64,000 bases of DNA. It comes from Mangrovivirga cuniculi (GTDB taxonomy: Bacteria > Bacteroidota > Bacteroidia > Cytophagales > Cyclobacteriaceae). Within the stretch, counting starts at the first letter, position 1. Every line of letters starts with the position of its first letter. The notes below the pieces were generated by a model. That model was given only the letters and a program-made list of their open reading frames with translations. It was not told where the DNA came from and did not search any database. Of this stretch, positions 33,919 through 43,763 are shown piece after piece. The position numbers and the translations under genes were made by a program. The stretch is taken from the NCBI RefSeq assembly GCF_005166025.1, contig NZ_CP028923.1, positions 3,226,001 to 3,290,000 of the forward strand, given 5' to 3'.

Positions 33919-34725
33919 ATGACCATAATTGAAGCGCTGATCCTTGGTATTATCCAGGGTTTAACCGAATTTCTCCCCGTAAGTAGTAGCGGACATATTG
34001 AGTTGGGAAAAGTTTTATTAGGAGTTAAGGCTAAAGATAATCTTCTGTTTAGTATTCTCGTTCATGGAGCTACAGCTTTGAGTACAATAGTAGTATTCAA
34101 AAATGATATTTTTCAAATACTTAAAAACGGATTCCGGTTTCCTCTCAACAATTATTCACGGTTTATAATTTACATTTTAATATCTATTATACCGGTAATG
34201 ATCGTTGGCCTTTATTTTGAAAAAGAAATTGAGGCATTTTTTACCGGAAATGCCCTATTGGTTGGAGGAATGTTATTACTTACCGGGCTGCTTTTATTAT
34301 TTGCTTCTTTCACCGGGAACCCCGAAGGTGACCTCTCCCCTTTTAAAGCCTTTATTATCGGTATAGCTCAGGCCATCGCTATATTACCCGGGATATCCAG
34401 ATCGGGAGCAACGATTGGAACTGCATTACTTCTAAAAGTAAACCGGGAACAAGCTGCCCGATTCAGTTTTTTAATGGTGCTTATACCTATTCTTGGTGCT
34501 GCTTTTTTAAAATCGCTGGACCTCTTCTTTTCAGAAGAATCGATAAGTATTTCGGAAGTCAACATAACTGCAATGATTGTCGGATCAATTGCTGCTTTTT
34601 TTTCGGGATTACTCGCCTGCAAGTGGATGATTAAGATTGTCAAAAAAGGAAAGTTGATATTCTTCGCTGTTTACTGCTTCATTGTCGGTTCACTCGCAAT
34701 CATTGGCGCTTTTATTCAATCTTGA
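33919..34725 (+). CDS. uppP: Undecaprenyl-diphosphatase
   Basis: A 268-residue integral membrane enzyme (BacA/UppP) that recycles undecaprenyl diphosphate for cell-wall synthesis. Motif 1 is GLTEFLPVSSSGH near residue 15, and motif 2 is LPGISRSGATIGTALLL near 160; both carry the catalytic residues. About eight helices; length usual. Confidence 0.95.
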   Translation: MTIIEALILGIIQGLTEFLPVSSSGHIELGKVLLGVKAKDNLLFSILVHGATALSTIVVFKNDIFQILKNGFRFPLNNYSRFIIYILISIIPVMIVGLYFEKEIEAFFTGNALLVGGMLLLTGLLLLFASFTGNPEGDLSPFKAFIIGIAQAIAILPGISRSGATIGTALLLKVNREQAARFSFLMVLIPILGAAFLKSLDLFFSEESISISEVNITAMIVGSIAAFFSGLLACKWMIKIVKKGKLIFFAVYCFIVGSLAIIGAFIQS

Positions 34726-34785
34726 TATTATTAAAGTCTTCTTTTTAGTATTTTCGCACGAGATAAAATTTAAAATTTCTTTTAA

Positions 34786-35526
34786 GTGAGAAAAGCTATC
34801 CCTACTCCATATTTTGACGATGGTCAGGTAATTTGTATTGATAAACCATATGAATGGACTTCCTTCGATGTTATAAAAAAAATCAGGTTTGGCCTGAAGA
34901 TCAAAAAAGTTGGCCATGCTGGTACCCTTGATCCTTTAGCAACAGGATTACTGGTGATATGCACCGGAAAGAAAACCAAAGAAATAGAAAAATACCAGGC
35001 CGAAGAAAAAGAATACATCTGCGATATGGTCCTGGGTAAAACTACTCCTAGTGTGGATCTGGAAACTGACTTCGACTCTGAAACTACGACTGACCATCTC
35101 TCAATTGAAAAAATAATTGAGATAGTTAATTCCTTTAAAGGTGAAATAGACCAGGTTCCTCCTATATTTTCTGCAATTAAAGTAGATGGGGAAAGAGTTT
35201 ATGAAAAAGCCAGAAAAGGTGAAAGTGTAGAATTAAAATCCAGGAAGGTAACTATCAGGGAGATTGAAGTAATTAAATTAAATAATCCTGATATTCAGAT
35301 ACGAATTGTTTGCTCAAAAGGCACTTATATTCGAAGCCTGGTAAGAGATATTGGAGAAAAACTTGATGTTGGTGCTTATATGAAAGGCCTGGTTAGAACC
35401 CGGATAGGCAACTTCACTTTAGATGAAGCAGTTTCTCCTGAAAAATATGTTGAAAAAAATAAATCAAGAGTAAACTTCCCTGATAAAAATAGCTTTATGG
35501 ATACGATATCAAGGTATTACAACTAA
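34786..35526 (+). CDS. truB: tRNA pseudouridine(55) synthase
   Basis: A 246-residue enzyme with the TruB catalytic motif HAGTLDPLATGLLVICTG (Asp nucleophile) near residue 45, preceded by KPYEWTSFDV. The RIVCSKGTYIRSLVRDIG segment that binds RNA is also present. It starts with GTG at 34786, supported by alignment of the KPxxxTS region. It is 40 bases from ribF. Confidence 0.95.
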   Translation: MRKAIPTPYFDDGQVICIDKPYEWTSFDVIKKIRFGLKIKKVGHAGTLDPLATGLLVICTGKKTKEIEKYQAEEKEYICDMVLGKTTPSVDLETDFDSETTTDHLSIEKIIEIVNSFKGEIDQVPPIFSAIKVDGERVYEKARKGESVELKSRKVTIREIEVIKLNNPDIQIRIVCSKGTYIRSLVRDIGEKLDVGAYMKGLVRTRIGNFTLDEAVSPEKYVEKNKSRVNFPDKNSFMDTISRYYN

Positions 35527-35566
35527 GGCTTATTAAATTGAACTTTTTAAACCCAAATTACCGTTT

Positions 35567-36496
35567 ATGAAAATATATGAAGGTCTGACCAAATTTACCC
35601 CACCTGACTTTCCTGTTGTAACCAGCGGTACTTTTGATGGTGTTCATAGAGGTCACCAGAAAATAATTGAAAGAATCAAAACCATTGCCGATAAGAATAA
35701 TGGCGAAACAGTTCTGATTACATATTGGCCTCACCCACGATTCGTGCTAAACCCGGATGACGATTCCCTTAAGCTACTCAACACTTTTGAAGAAAAAGCA
35801 TCTTTACTCGAAGAAATGGGTATTGATCATTTGATAAAATTCACTTTTGATAAAAAATTCAGTAGCCAGACTTCTGAGGAATTCATCAAGAATATTTTGA
35901 TCGATGGGTTAAAGACAAAGAAACTGGTGATCGGGTATGACCATAGATTTGGTAAAAACCGGGAAGGTAGCTTTGAACATCTAAAAGAAAATGCAGGTAA
36001 ATATGGGTTTGAAGTTGAAGAAATACCCGAGCAGGATGTTAACAATGTTGCTGTTTCCTCAACTAAAATAAGAAAAGCCTTAGACGAAGGAAAGGTTGAG
36101 GTAGCCAGAGAATATCTCGGTAAAGACTATAGTATAACCGGTTTTGTAGGAGAAGGGGAAAAAAGAGGACGGGAACTAGGTTTTCCGACTGCTAATATCA
36201 CAATACCTGAGAAATTTAAAGAGATCCCGGCTAATGGTGTGTATGGAGTTCATGTAAATACAAGGGGTAAATCATATAAAGGGATGATGAACATAGGTGT
36301 TAAACCTACCTTTAGCGGAAAACAGAGAAGCATTGAAGTTCATCTATTTGATTTTGACGATAATATTTATGGAGAAAAAGTGACTGTTTACTTTGATAAC
36401 TTCGTCCGAAAAGAAAAGAAATTCAATAATACTGAAGAGCTGATCTCACAGCTTCAAAAAGACAAGCAGGTTGTACTTAACCGATTAAATCAGTAA
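35567..36496 (+). CDS. ribF: Bifunctional riboflavin kinase / FAD synthetase
   Basis: A 309-residue enzyme making FMN and then FAD. The N-terminal FAD-synthetase domain has GTFDGVHRGHQ and the SSTKIRKAL region. The C-terminal riboflavin-kinase domain has GRELGFPTANI, NGVYGVHV and a terminal LRxE-like segment. The truB-ribF pair is conserved widely. Confidence 0.95.
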   Translation: MKIYEGLTKFTPPDFPVVTSGTFDGVHRGHQKIIERIKTIADKNNGETVLITYWPHPRFVLNPDDDSLKLLNTFEEKASLLEEMGIDHLIKFTFDKKFSSQTSEEFIKNILIDGLKTKKLVIGYDHRFGKNREGSFEHLKENAGKYGFEVEEIPEQDVNNVAVSSTKIRKALDEGKVEVAREYLGKDYSITGFVGEGEKRGRELGFPTANITIPEKFKEIPANGVYGVHVNTRGKSYKGMMNIGVKPTFSGKQRSIEVHLFDFDDNIYGEKVTVYFDNFVRKEKKFNNTEELISQLQKDKQVVLNRLNQ

Positions 36497-36529
36497 TTTC
36501 GACTGCAACATTTAACCCGATAATAAAAC

Positions 36530-37225
36530 ATGATAAACAAAGTTGTAAAAGACGCCATTAAAGCGACCGAAGATATAAAAGACGGATCTGTTTTAATGCT
36601 TGGGGGATTTGGCCTCTGCGGAATTCCGGAAAATGGTATTCAGGCTCTGTTAGATATGAAAATAAAAGACCTGACATGTATATCCAATAATGCCGGAGTT
36701 GATGATTTTGGAATAGGCTTACTTCTTCAGGAGAAACAAGTGAAAAAAATGATCAGCAGCTATGTTGGAGAAAATGCTGAATTTGAAAGGCAATTATTAT
36801 CCGGTGAGCTGGAAGTTGATCTTATCCCTCAGGGAACTCTCGCTGAAAGAATCAGAGCTGGTGGCGCAGGAATCCCTGCCTTTTTCACTCCTGCCGGATA
36901 TGGCACTGAAATAGAGGAAGGAAAAGAAACCCGGGAATTTGATGGTAAAATGTACTTGATGGAAAGATGGTTGAAAGCGGACTTTTCTCTTGTGAAAGCA
37001 TGGAAAGGCGATACAGCTGGAAATTTGATTTTTAAAGGCACAGCAAGAAACTTCAACCCGATGATGGCTGCAGCTGGAAATATAACTATTGCAGAAGTAG
37101 AAGAATTAGTTCCGGCTGGTGAACTTGATCCTAATGAGATTCATACACCCGGGATTTATGTTCAGCGAATTTTTGAAGGAAAAAATTACGAAAAGAGAAT
37201 TGAACAAAGAACAGTTCGTAGCTAA
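36530..37225 (+). CDS. scoA: 3-oxoacid CoA-transferase subunit A
   Basis: A 231-residue subunit of the family I CoA-transferase that moves CoA between succinate and acetoacetate. The N-terminal [13 protein letters not shown] glycine motif, [12 protein letters not shown] and the [17 protein letters not shown] region match the family. Subunit B follows after 26 bases. It links ketone or fatty-acid products to the TCA cycle. Confidence 0.93.
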   Translation: MINKVVKDAIKATEDIKDGSVLMLGGFGLCGIPENGIQALLDMKIKDLTCISNNAGVDDFGIGLLLQEKQVKKMISSYVGENAEFERQLLSGELEVDLIPQGTLAERIRAGGAGIPAFFTPAGYGTEIEEGKETREFDGKMYLMERWLKADFSLVKAWKGDTAGNLIFKGTARNFNPMMAAAGNITIAEVEELVPAGELDPNEIHTPGIYVQRIFEGKNYEKRIEQRTVRS

Positions 37226-37251
37226 TCCACCATCAACTAAAAGAACACAAT

Positions 37252-37914
37252 ATGTCACTAGATAAAATAGGTATAGCCAAAAGAATATCTAAAGAAATAG
37301 AAAATGGTATGTATATAAACCTGGGTATAGGCATTCCTACCCTTGTAGCAAATTACATTCCTGATAACTTAGAAGTGGTTTTACAATCAGAAAACGGTCT
37401 ATTAGGAATTGGCCCCTTCCCTACTGAGGATAAAGTAGATGCAGACCTGATCAATGCTGGTAAGCAAACAGTAAGTATGCTTCCGGGTTCTGTTTTATTT
37501 AACTCATCAGAAAGTTTTGCAATGATCCGGGGTGGCCATGTTCACCTTACAATCCTTGGTGCAATGGAAGTATCTGAAAATGGAGACATTGCAAATTGGA
37601 AAATCCCAGGTAAAATGGTAAAAGGTATGGGAGGTGCGATGGACCTTGTGGCTTCTGCCGAAAACATAATTGTTGCCATGCAGCATACCAGCAAATCAGG
37701 AAAGTCAAAATTATTGAAAGAATGCTCACTACCTATTACAGGGATCAGATGTGTAAATAAAATTGTTACCAATCTGGCTGTAATGGATGTGCATCCTGAA
37801 GGAGGCTTTATATTAAGAGAAAGAGCCCCGGGAGTAAGCGTTGATGAAATAAAAGAGGCCACCGAAGGAAGACTTATAGTTGAAGGGGATATTCCCGAAA
37901 TGAAAATTGATTAA
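37252..37914 (+). CDS. scoB: 3-oxoacid CoA-transferase subunit B
   Basis: A 220-residue subunit with INLGIGIPTLVANY and the catalytic Glu in LQSENGLLGIGPFP (about residue 49), then GGAMDLV. It pairs with subunit A upstream. The stop is immediately followed by a GC-rich terminator. Confidence 0.93.
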   Translation: MSLDKIGIAKRISKEIENGMYINLGIGIPTLVANYIPDNLEVVLQSENGLLGIGPFPTEDKVDADLINAGKQTVSMLPGSVLFNSSESFAMIRGGHVHLTILGAMEVSENGDIANWKIPGKMVKGMGGAMDLVASAENIIVAMQHTSKSGKSKLLKECSLPITGIRCVNKIVTNLAVMDVHPEGGFILRERAPGVSVDEIKEATEGRLIVEGDIPEMKID

Positions 37915-37915
37915 A

Positions 37916-37941
37916 AACAAGCCCGCTTTTGCGGGTTTTTT
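37916..37941 (+). terminator. Terminator of scoAB
   Basis: CCCGC-TTTT-GCGGG hairpin with a T6 tract, 7 bases after the scoB stop. Confidence 0.85.
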
Positions 37942-38026
37942 AGTTTTTATAGTAGAATTCATTCTTGTTGTTACTACTTTTGCAATGGTAATATTACACT
38001 CAGAAACCTGATAGAATACAAGGATA

Positions 38027-38365
38027 ATGAAAAAATCATCTATAAAATTCAACGTCATTCTTGATGACGAAAATGTTCCTGAAAAAATTGAATGGACAGC
38101 TGACGATAAGCCGGGAGGTGGGCTTGACGAAACTAACGCAATAAGTGTATCTGTATGGGATCAAAGCCAGAACAACACCCTCAGAATCGATCTTTGGAAT
38201 AAAGAAATGCCGGTTAATGAAATGAAAAAATTTTATATCGATATTATCGGAGGACTGGCTCAAAGTCTACTTACCTCAACTGCAGATGAATATATGACCA
38301 ATGAAATGAATAGTCTCTGCGACAGATTGATAGAACACGTCAGGAAAGAATCTCAGGGGAAATAA
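38027..38365 (+). CDS. gldC: Gliding motility protein GldC
   Basis: A 112-residue cytosolic protein matching GldC in length and pattern: IKFNVILDDENVPEKIEWTADD, AISVSVWDQSQNNTLRIDLW and a C-terminal LCDRLIEHVRKE helix. GldC is associated with the Bacteroidota gliding/type IX machinery, though its role is accessory. Monocistronic and closed by a terminator 3 bases after its stop. It supports a gliding Bacteroidota host. Confidence 0.9.
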   Translation: MKKSSIKFNVILDDENVPEKIEWTADDKPGGGLDETNAISVSVWDQSQNNTLRIDLWNKEMPVNEMKKFYIDIIGGLAQSLLTSTADEYMTNEMNSLCDRLIEHVRKESQGK

Positions 38366-38367
38366 TT

Positions 38368-38393
38368 AAAAGCAGCATGCGCTGCTTTTTTTT
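38368..38393 (+). terminator. Terminator of gldC
   Basis: AAAGCAGC-ATGC-GCTGCTTT hairpin followed by T8. Confidence 0.85.
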
Positions 38394-38477
38394 ATCCTTT
38401 AAAACAAATAATAAACCGCTAAAAGTATTTTAAATGAAAATTAAGCGTTTTATTTTAGGATTAAATTTTTAATATAT

Positions 38478-38485
38478 TATTTTTG
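38478..38485 (+). promoter_or_regulatory. -7 box for the TonB receptor operon
   Basis: TATTTTTG matches TAnnTTTG. It predicts a leader of about 145 bases before the receptor's ATG. The rest of the gap 38394-38636 is AT-rich with no evident gene. Confidence 0.45.
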
Positions 38486-38636
38486 ACAGAATAATAGTAG
38501 GCATGCCTACTAAATAACCCAACGATAAATAACCAATTTTTGAAAACTTATATGATCTTTCGATTATTTTAACTTGAATGACAATTAATTAAAATTTTAA
38601 CTAAACCTTAACCAGAATCCTTAAATACAAATAAAC

Positions 38637-41618
38637 ATGACATCTATGCAAAAGATTCTTAAGCGGGGTCTTGGCATGCTGGTGCTGTTCTTTATCACCT
38701 CAGCCATAGCATTTGCCCAGGACAAGACAACTATCACAGGTACGGTAACCGATGAATCCGGTGAGCCACTTTACGGTGTGAACGTAGTTGTAAAAGGAAA
38801 AGTTATCGGAACTATAACCCAGGCTGATGGTTCTTACGAACTAACTGTTAATGCCGCTCCCCCGATGACACTTATTTATTCGATGGTTGGATTTACTTCA
38901 CAAGAAAGAGAAGTAACCGAAAACAACCAGTCAATCGATGTAGAACTTGGCGAGCAAAGCCTGGTAGGTAATGAAGTGGTAGTTTCTGCATCCAGAGTAG
39001 AAGAAACTATTCTTGAGTCACCGGTCTCTATTGAGAAAATGGATGTCCTTGCGGTGCAAAACACATCTTCTGATGACTATTACAAAGCAATCGGTAATCT
39101 TAAAGGTGTCGATATGACTACTTCCAGTGTTAACTTCCAGATTGTTAACACTCGTGGATTCAACTCTACTGGTAATGTTAGATTCGTACAGCTTATAGAT
39201 GGAATGGATACTCAGGCACCGGCACTTAACTTCCCGATCGGTAGTTTGAATGGACCTTCTGTACTTGATGTTGAAAGTGTGGAATTACTACCGGGTGCAG
39301 CATCTGCACTATACGGACCCAATGCTTTTAACGGTATCCTATTAATTAATTCAAAAAATCCATTTGATTACCAGGGGCTTAGTGCTTTCGCTAAAGTTGG
39401 CGTAAACCATATTGGCGGTACTTCTAGCCTGAATTCATTCGGTAATGAAATAGGTCCAGGTCAGGCACAACCAATGTATGAAGGAGCTCTTCGATATGCG
39501 AAAGCATTTAATAATAGATTTGCATTTAAGGTAACTGCGTCATTCTCAAAAGCAGAAGACTGGTGGGGAACTGACATGAGAGATAATACACCTCAGTTTC
39601 AACCATCCGGTTTCGAACCTTATACCGGTGGCGACCTGGGCTCACAGGAAGATCTAAACACTTTATATCCTTTCTTTTACGAAAATCCTGGTGCAGACTT
39701 AATTCATGCTTTCGGAGATGAAGTACAAATTAGCCTTCCACTGGTAGGTCTTAGTTCAACTTTCCAGCAGTTACTACAATCAAACGGCTTGTCTGATTAC
39801 GCTGGTGATATTCCTAACCAAACTGTTTCAAGAACACCATATCTGGAAAAAGATCTTGTCGATTATGGAGCTGAAAACCTAAAATTAGGAGCTTCACTTA
39901 ATTATAGAATTACTGATGAGCTAGAGGCTTCTTACCAGTTTAATTACGGATCAGGTACTACTGTTTATACTGGTGCTCAAAGATACTCTCTGGCTAACTT
40001 TAATATTCAACAACACAGATTACAGTTAGAATCGGATAATTTTTATGTTCGTGGATATACAACAATCGAACAATCCGGAGATTCTTATATAGCTGATCTT
40101 ACAGGGGTACTGGTTAACGATAACTGGAATCCAAATTCTCAATGGTTTGCACAATATACTTTAGGCTACCTGGGATATTTAGCCGGAAATGGAATCGCTC
40201 CTGGAACTTCTACTGTCGACCAAAGACAGGCCGCTCACCTTGCAGGACGTCAAACTGCTGATCAAAACAGAATTGCTCCTGGAACTAATCAGTTTGAAAC
40301 AGTCGCTAACAGAGCTAAATCAGAGTCAATCCCTAGAGGATCAAAATTTGATGATGCAACAGCTATGTATATGGCTGAAGGAATGTACGACTTCACTAAA
40401 GACATTAATGATGCATTTAATCTTCAGGCTGGTTTCCAATATAGACTTTATGATTTAGAATCTAATGGTACTATCTTTCCTGACACAGTCGGAAACGATA
40501 TTACAATCCAGGAAGTTGGAGCTTTCGTTCAGGCAGGTAAAAGGATCTTTAACGAAAAAGTTAAACTTACCGGTAGTTTAAGATGGGATAAAAACGAAAA
40601 CTTTAACTCTCAGCTTAACCCAAGAATATCAGCTGTTTGGACTTTTGCTGAAAACAACAATTTCAGAGCTTCTTTCCAGACTGGTTTCAGAAACCCAACT
40701 ACTCAGGGACAACACATTGACCTTAACGTAGTTTCTGCGAGACTCTTAGGTGGATTACCACAGTATGCTGAAGCAAGAAACATATATGATAATGCATATA
40801 CCCTTAATTCAGTAGATACATATATTACAGAAATCACTGAGGCTATTGGAGAAAATCCTGAGTTGGGTGGTGCTGTAATTGCAAGACCTGACTTACTTGA
40901 CATTTTAGAGCCAGCAGATTTTGATCCTGTAAAACCTGAAGAAATCAAGGCTTTTGAAGTGGGTTATAAAGGAATAATCGGAAAGTATATATATGTCGAT
41001 TTTGCTTATTACTACAATATCTATAACAACTTCATTGTACAGCGATTATTAAGAAAAGCTGCTGGTGAAATTGACTTTACTACAAATGAGATCACTGAGC
41101 AAAATATCAGAAACGCACAGACTCTTTTAAGCCCGAACACTACTCCTGGAGAAGAAAACACCTTCCAGACTTATACAAATGTAGATAGAGAAATTACTGC
41201 TCAAGGTATGGCTCTGGGTGTAGATTATAATTTCAACAGAGGCTATACTTTATCGGCTAACTATAATTGGAACAAGCTTAGTGAGGATCTTGGGGAAGAG
41301 TTTGTCGAAGGATTTAATACTCCTGAACACAAATACAATGTTTCTTTCAGCAACAGAAAAGTTACAGACAAACTTGGATTCAACGTTACTTACAGATGGC
41401 AGGAAGCATTTATGTGGAACTCATCATTCGCTAATCAGGAAGTACCAGCAGTAGGAACATTAGATGCTCAGGTAAGCCTGAAACTTAAAAGCATGAAATC
41501 AACCTTAAAATTTGGAGGTTCTAATATCCTTAATGAGCGATATGTGATGAATGCAGGTGGACCAACTCTTGGAGCCATCTATTATCTATCAATCACTTTT
41601 GATGAATTGATGAACTAA
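38637..41618 (+). CDS. TonB-dependent receptor with carboxypeptidase-regulatory-like domain
   Basis: A 993-residue outer-membrane transporter. The signal peptide ends near AIAFAQ (residue 27). A CarboxypepD_reg-like domain follows (about 31-112: ITGTVTDESGEPLYGVNVVVKG). The plug is at about 120-250 (VVVSASRVEETILESPVSIEKM, VELLPGAASALYGPNAFNGIL), with a 22-strand barrel to the end, closing with YYLSITFDELMN. It is not the SusC type: the partner is an SGNH-hydrolase lipoprotein rather than SusD. The substrate is unknown. The two genes are 13 bases apart and share a terminator. Confidence 0.92.
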   Translation: MTSMQKILKRGLGMLVLFFITSAIAFAQDKTTITGTVTDESGEPLYGVNVVVKGKVIGTITQADGSYELTVNAAPPMTLIYSMVGFTSQEREVTENNQSIDVELGEQSLVGNEVVVSASRVEETILESPVSIEKMDVLAVQNTSSDDYYKAIGNLKGVDMTTSSVNFQIVNTRGFNSTGNVRFVQLIDGMDTQAPALNFPIGSLNGPSVLDVESVELLPGAASALYGPNAFNGILLINSKNPFDYQGLSAFAKVGVNHIGGTSSLNSFGNEIGPGQAQPMYEGALRYAKAFNNRFAFKVTASFSKAEDWWGTDMRDNTPQFQPSGFEPYTGGDLGSQEDLNTLYPFFYENPGADLIHAFGDEVQISLPLVGLSSTFQQLLQSNGLSDYAGDIPNQTVSRTPYLEKDLVDYGAENLKLGASLNYRITDELEASYQFNYGSGTTVYTGAQRYSLANFNIQQHRLQLESDNFYVRGYTTIEQSGDSYIADLTGVLVNDNWNPNSQWFAQYTLGYLGYLAGNGIAPGTSTVDQRQAAHLAGRQTADQNRIAPGTNQFETVANRAKSESIPRGSKFDDATAMYMAEGMYDFTKDINDAFNLQAGFQYRLYDLESNGTIFPDTVGNDITIQEVGAFVQAGKRIFNEKVKLTGSLRWDKNENFNSQLNPRISAVWTFAENNNFRASFQTGFRNPTTQGQHIDLNVVSARLLGGLPQYAEARNIYDNAYTLNSVDTYITEITEAIGENPELGGAVIARPDLLDILEPADFDPVKPEEIKAFEVGYKGIIGKYIYVDFAYYYNIYNNFIVQRLLRKAAGEIDFTTNEITEQNIRNAQTLLSPNTTPGEENTFQTYTNVDREITAQGMALGVDYNFNRGYTLSANYNWNKLSEDLGEEFVEGFNTPEHKYNVSFSNRKVTDKLGFNVTYRWQEAFMWNSSFANQEVPAVGTLDAQVSLKLKSMKSTLKFGGSNILNERYVMNAGGPTLGAIYYLSITFDELMN

Positions 41619-41631
41619 AATCTGAATAACC

Positions 41632-43164
41632 ATGAAAAATATTAAATTTTCTATATATACAATTCTAAGTGCATGGATGTTATTTTCATGTACCTATGAC
41701 TTCCCTGAGTCTACAGAACCTCAGGAACCTACATCCGGTGAAGCAGACTTTTCGAAAGTCGTTGCCATTGGTAATTCTCTTACCGCTGGTTATATGGACG
41801 GTGCGCTTTATCTAAGCGGCCAGCAAAACAGCTACGTCGCAATAATGGCTGAGCAAATGCAGGATGGTTACGGAGGAGGAGATTTCAATATTCCTCTGGT
41901 CAATAGTGACCATATTTCCGGAAAATTAATTCTGGCAAATCAACCTGGTGGATCACCGGCTCCTACTCCTATTGATTTCATTCCAAATTATCCTTATGAA
42001 ATTCAACAAATAGGACCTTATGATGGAGATATTTCCGCATTAAATAATTTCGGAATTCCGGGTGTGACGATCCAAACAGCTCAGACGCCTGCGTTAGGTA
42101 CTCCTGGAAACGCCTTATTTAATGGATTATATGCAAGAATAGCTTCTTCTCCGGGGTCTTCTACGTTATTGGGAGATGCTGCTGCAGCTATGAGTGATGG
42201 TGGTACTTTTCTTGTATTTTGGTTAGGTAACAACGATGTATTGGGTTATGCTACAGGCGGAGCTTCAAACGAAACTATTCTGACCGATGATGCTGTTTTC
42301 CAGGGCGCATTTAACAATGCATTGAATACTATGTTAAGTGCTAATCCTGAGGCTAAAGGAATCGTTGCCAATATCCCTTATGTTATTGACATCCCTTATT
42401 TCACAGCAATACCTTATAATTCAATAGGATTTACCTCAGATGATGAAGCAACTATTGGCGCATTAAATAATGCATTTGAGAATTTTAATAACCTAATGGA
42501 TTTACTATCACAAAATCCTGAGCTTGCTCCATATCAATTACAATCGAGAAAAGTTTCCTATGAAGTAGGAGAAAACCCAATTCTTATTGCAGATGAAGAT
42601 TTATTGGATCTGGGTCCTATTTTTGATCAATTGCAGCAAAATGGTGATATCGATCAAAATACCAGACAGGCATTGATCCCTTATGAACAATCCAGACCTG
42701 CAACATCAGATGACCTTTTCACATTAACTTCTGGTGCGGTATTAGGAACATTAGCTAATCCAAATAATCCTCAATCTATTATTGGTGTAGTGGTACCATT
42801 GTCAGACCAATATGCATTAACTCCTGAGGAAAAAGCAGTAATTAAAGAGAAAGTAGATACTTTCAACGGAGTAATAAATGCTGCAGTGAACGATAATAGT
42901 GACAGACTGGTTCTGGCAGATGTGAATGCTCAATTGACTCTACTCCGAACTTCTGGAGTTAACATTAATGGATCCTCATTAAATGCTACTTTTGTTCCTC
43001 CTAATGGTGGATTTTCAGTTGATGGAGTTCATCCGAACCAGAGAGGTCATGCGTGGTTAGCCAATTACATGATCGATCGAATAAACTCTAAATTTGGATC
43101 GAATATTGAAAAAATAAATCCAAATGATTACTCAGGTAATTCATTACCTTTCGTGATTCAATAA
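41632..43164 (+). CDS. SGNH/GDSL-hydrolase lipoprotein partnered with the TonB receptor
   Basis: A 510-residue lipoprotein (lipobox LFSC, Cys about 20). Block I is VVAIGNSLTAGYMDG, in which the usual GDS is GNS with the Ser nucleophile kept. Block III is FWLGNNDVLGYA and block V VDGVHPNQRGHAWLANYMI with the catalytic Asp-x-x-His. The length is roughly twice a minimal SGNH domain, with insertions. It is probably an outer-membrane-anchored esterase working on the ligand imported by the adjacent receptor. The enzyme activity is likely; the substrate is unknown. Confidence 0.88.
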   Translation: MKNIKFSIYTILSAWMLFSCTYDFPESTEPQEPTSGEADFSKVVAIGNSLTAGYMDGALYLSGQQNSYVAIMAEQMQDGYGGGDFNIPLVNSDHISGKLILANQPGGSPAPTPIDFIPNYPYEIQQIGPYDGDISALNNFGIPGVTIQTAQTPALGTPGNALFNGLYARIASSPGSSTLLGDAAAAMSDGGTFLVFWLGNNDVLGYATGGASNETILTDDAVFQGAFNNALNTMLSANPEAKGIVANIPYVIDIPYFTAIPYNSIGFTSDDEATIGALNNAFENFNNLMDLLSQNPELAPYQLQSRKVSYEVGENPILIADEDLLDLGPIFDQLQQNGDIDQNTRQALIPYEQSRPATSDDLFTLTSGAVLGTLANPNNPQSIIGVVVPLSDQYALTPEEKAVIKEKVDTFNGVINAAVNDNSDRLVLADVNAQLTLLRTSGVNINGSSLNATFVPPNGGFSVDGVHPNQRGHAWLANYMIDRINSKFGSNIEKINPNDYSGNSLPFVIQ

Positions 43165-43188
43165 AGTAATCAACAACCTGATATATGT

Positions 43189-43219
43189 AAAAGCCCCGGC
43201 AAATTGTCGGGGCTTTTTA
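43189..43219 (+). terminator. Terminator of the TonB receptor operon
   Basis: A GC-rich stem AAAAGCCCCG with CGGGGCTTTT closed by a short AT loop, followed by T's. Confidence 0.85.
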
Positions 43220-43268
43220 TTTATTTAATATTATCAAAATTTATAACTTGCTTTAAAATTGATCACCA

Positions 43269-43763
43269 ATGATAAAGAAAAACACTTTTATTATAACTGC
43301 ACTTTTACTCGGCCTGATTATACTTACTAACTTTTTTCAAATCAATTTCAACAGAGGAGTTATCAGTCAATTAATTAACAGCAACGACAGTCTCTCAGTG
43401 GTAGTAAAGGATTTATCCGATAAGAAAGGATTTAATGTACATGTAAACATGCAAGCACTACAAAGACGGCAATACCTTTTAAATACGTCTTTAAGAGAAG
43501 AAAAATGGGAATTATCAAAATATCATTATGAGCGTCTTACAGAGTTGTTCACGCAATTTGAAAGAGCTAATTATGTGACCGACGGAAAAAATGTTAGTGA
43601 ACTAACAAGAGAACTTGTCGACACACCGTTAAAGAATATTTCAGAATCTATAAACTCAAATGATAAGCAATCAGCTCTTGATGGGTCTGTTTCTCTTGAA
43701 AGATCGTGTAATGCCTGCCACTCATTATCGGGCATGGATTATCTTAATGAATTAAATAATTAA
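43269..43763 (+). CDS. Small membrane-anchored protein with one c-type heme motif
   Basis: A 164-residue protein with an N-terminal hydrophobic helix (about 7-25, anchor or uncleaved signal), a helical body and a C-terminal CNACH motif (about residue 151). A single CxxCH at the C-terminal end of a helical domain recalls cytochrome c-prime-like four-helix bundles, but I cannot assign the family. The stop overlaps the stop region of the convergent membrane-protein gene by 4 bases. Confidence 0.7.
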   Translation: MIKKNTFIITALLLGLIILTNFFQINFNRGVISQLINSNDSLSVVVKDLSDKKGFNVHVNMQALQRRQYLLNTSLREEKWELSKYHYERLTELFTQFERANYVTDGKNVSELTRELVDTPLKNISESINSNDKQSALDGSVSLERSCNACHSLSGMDYLNELNN

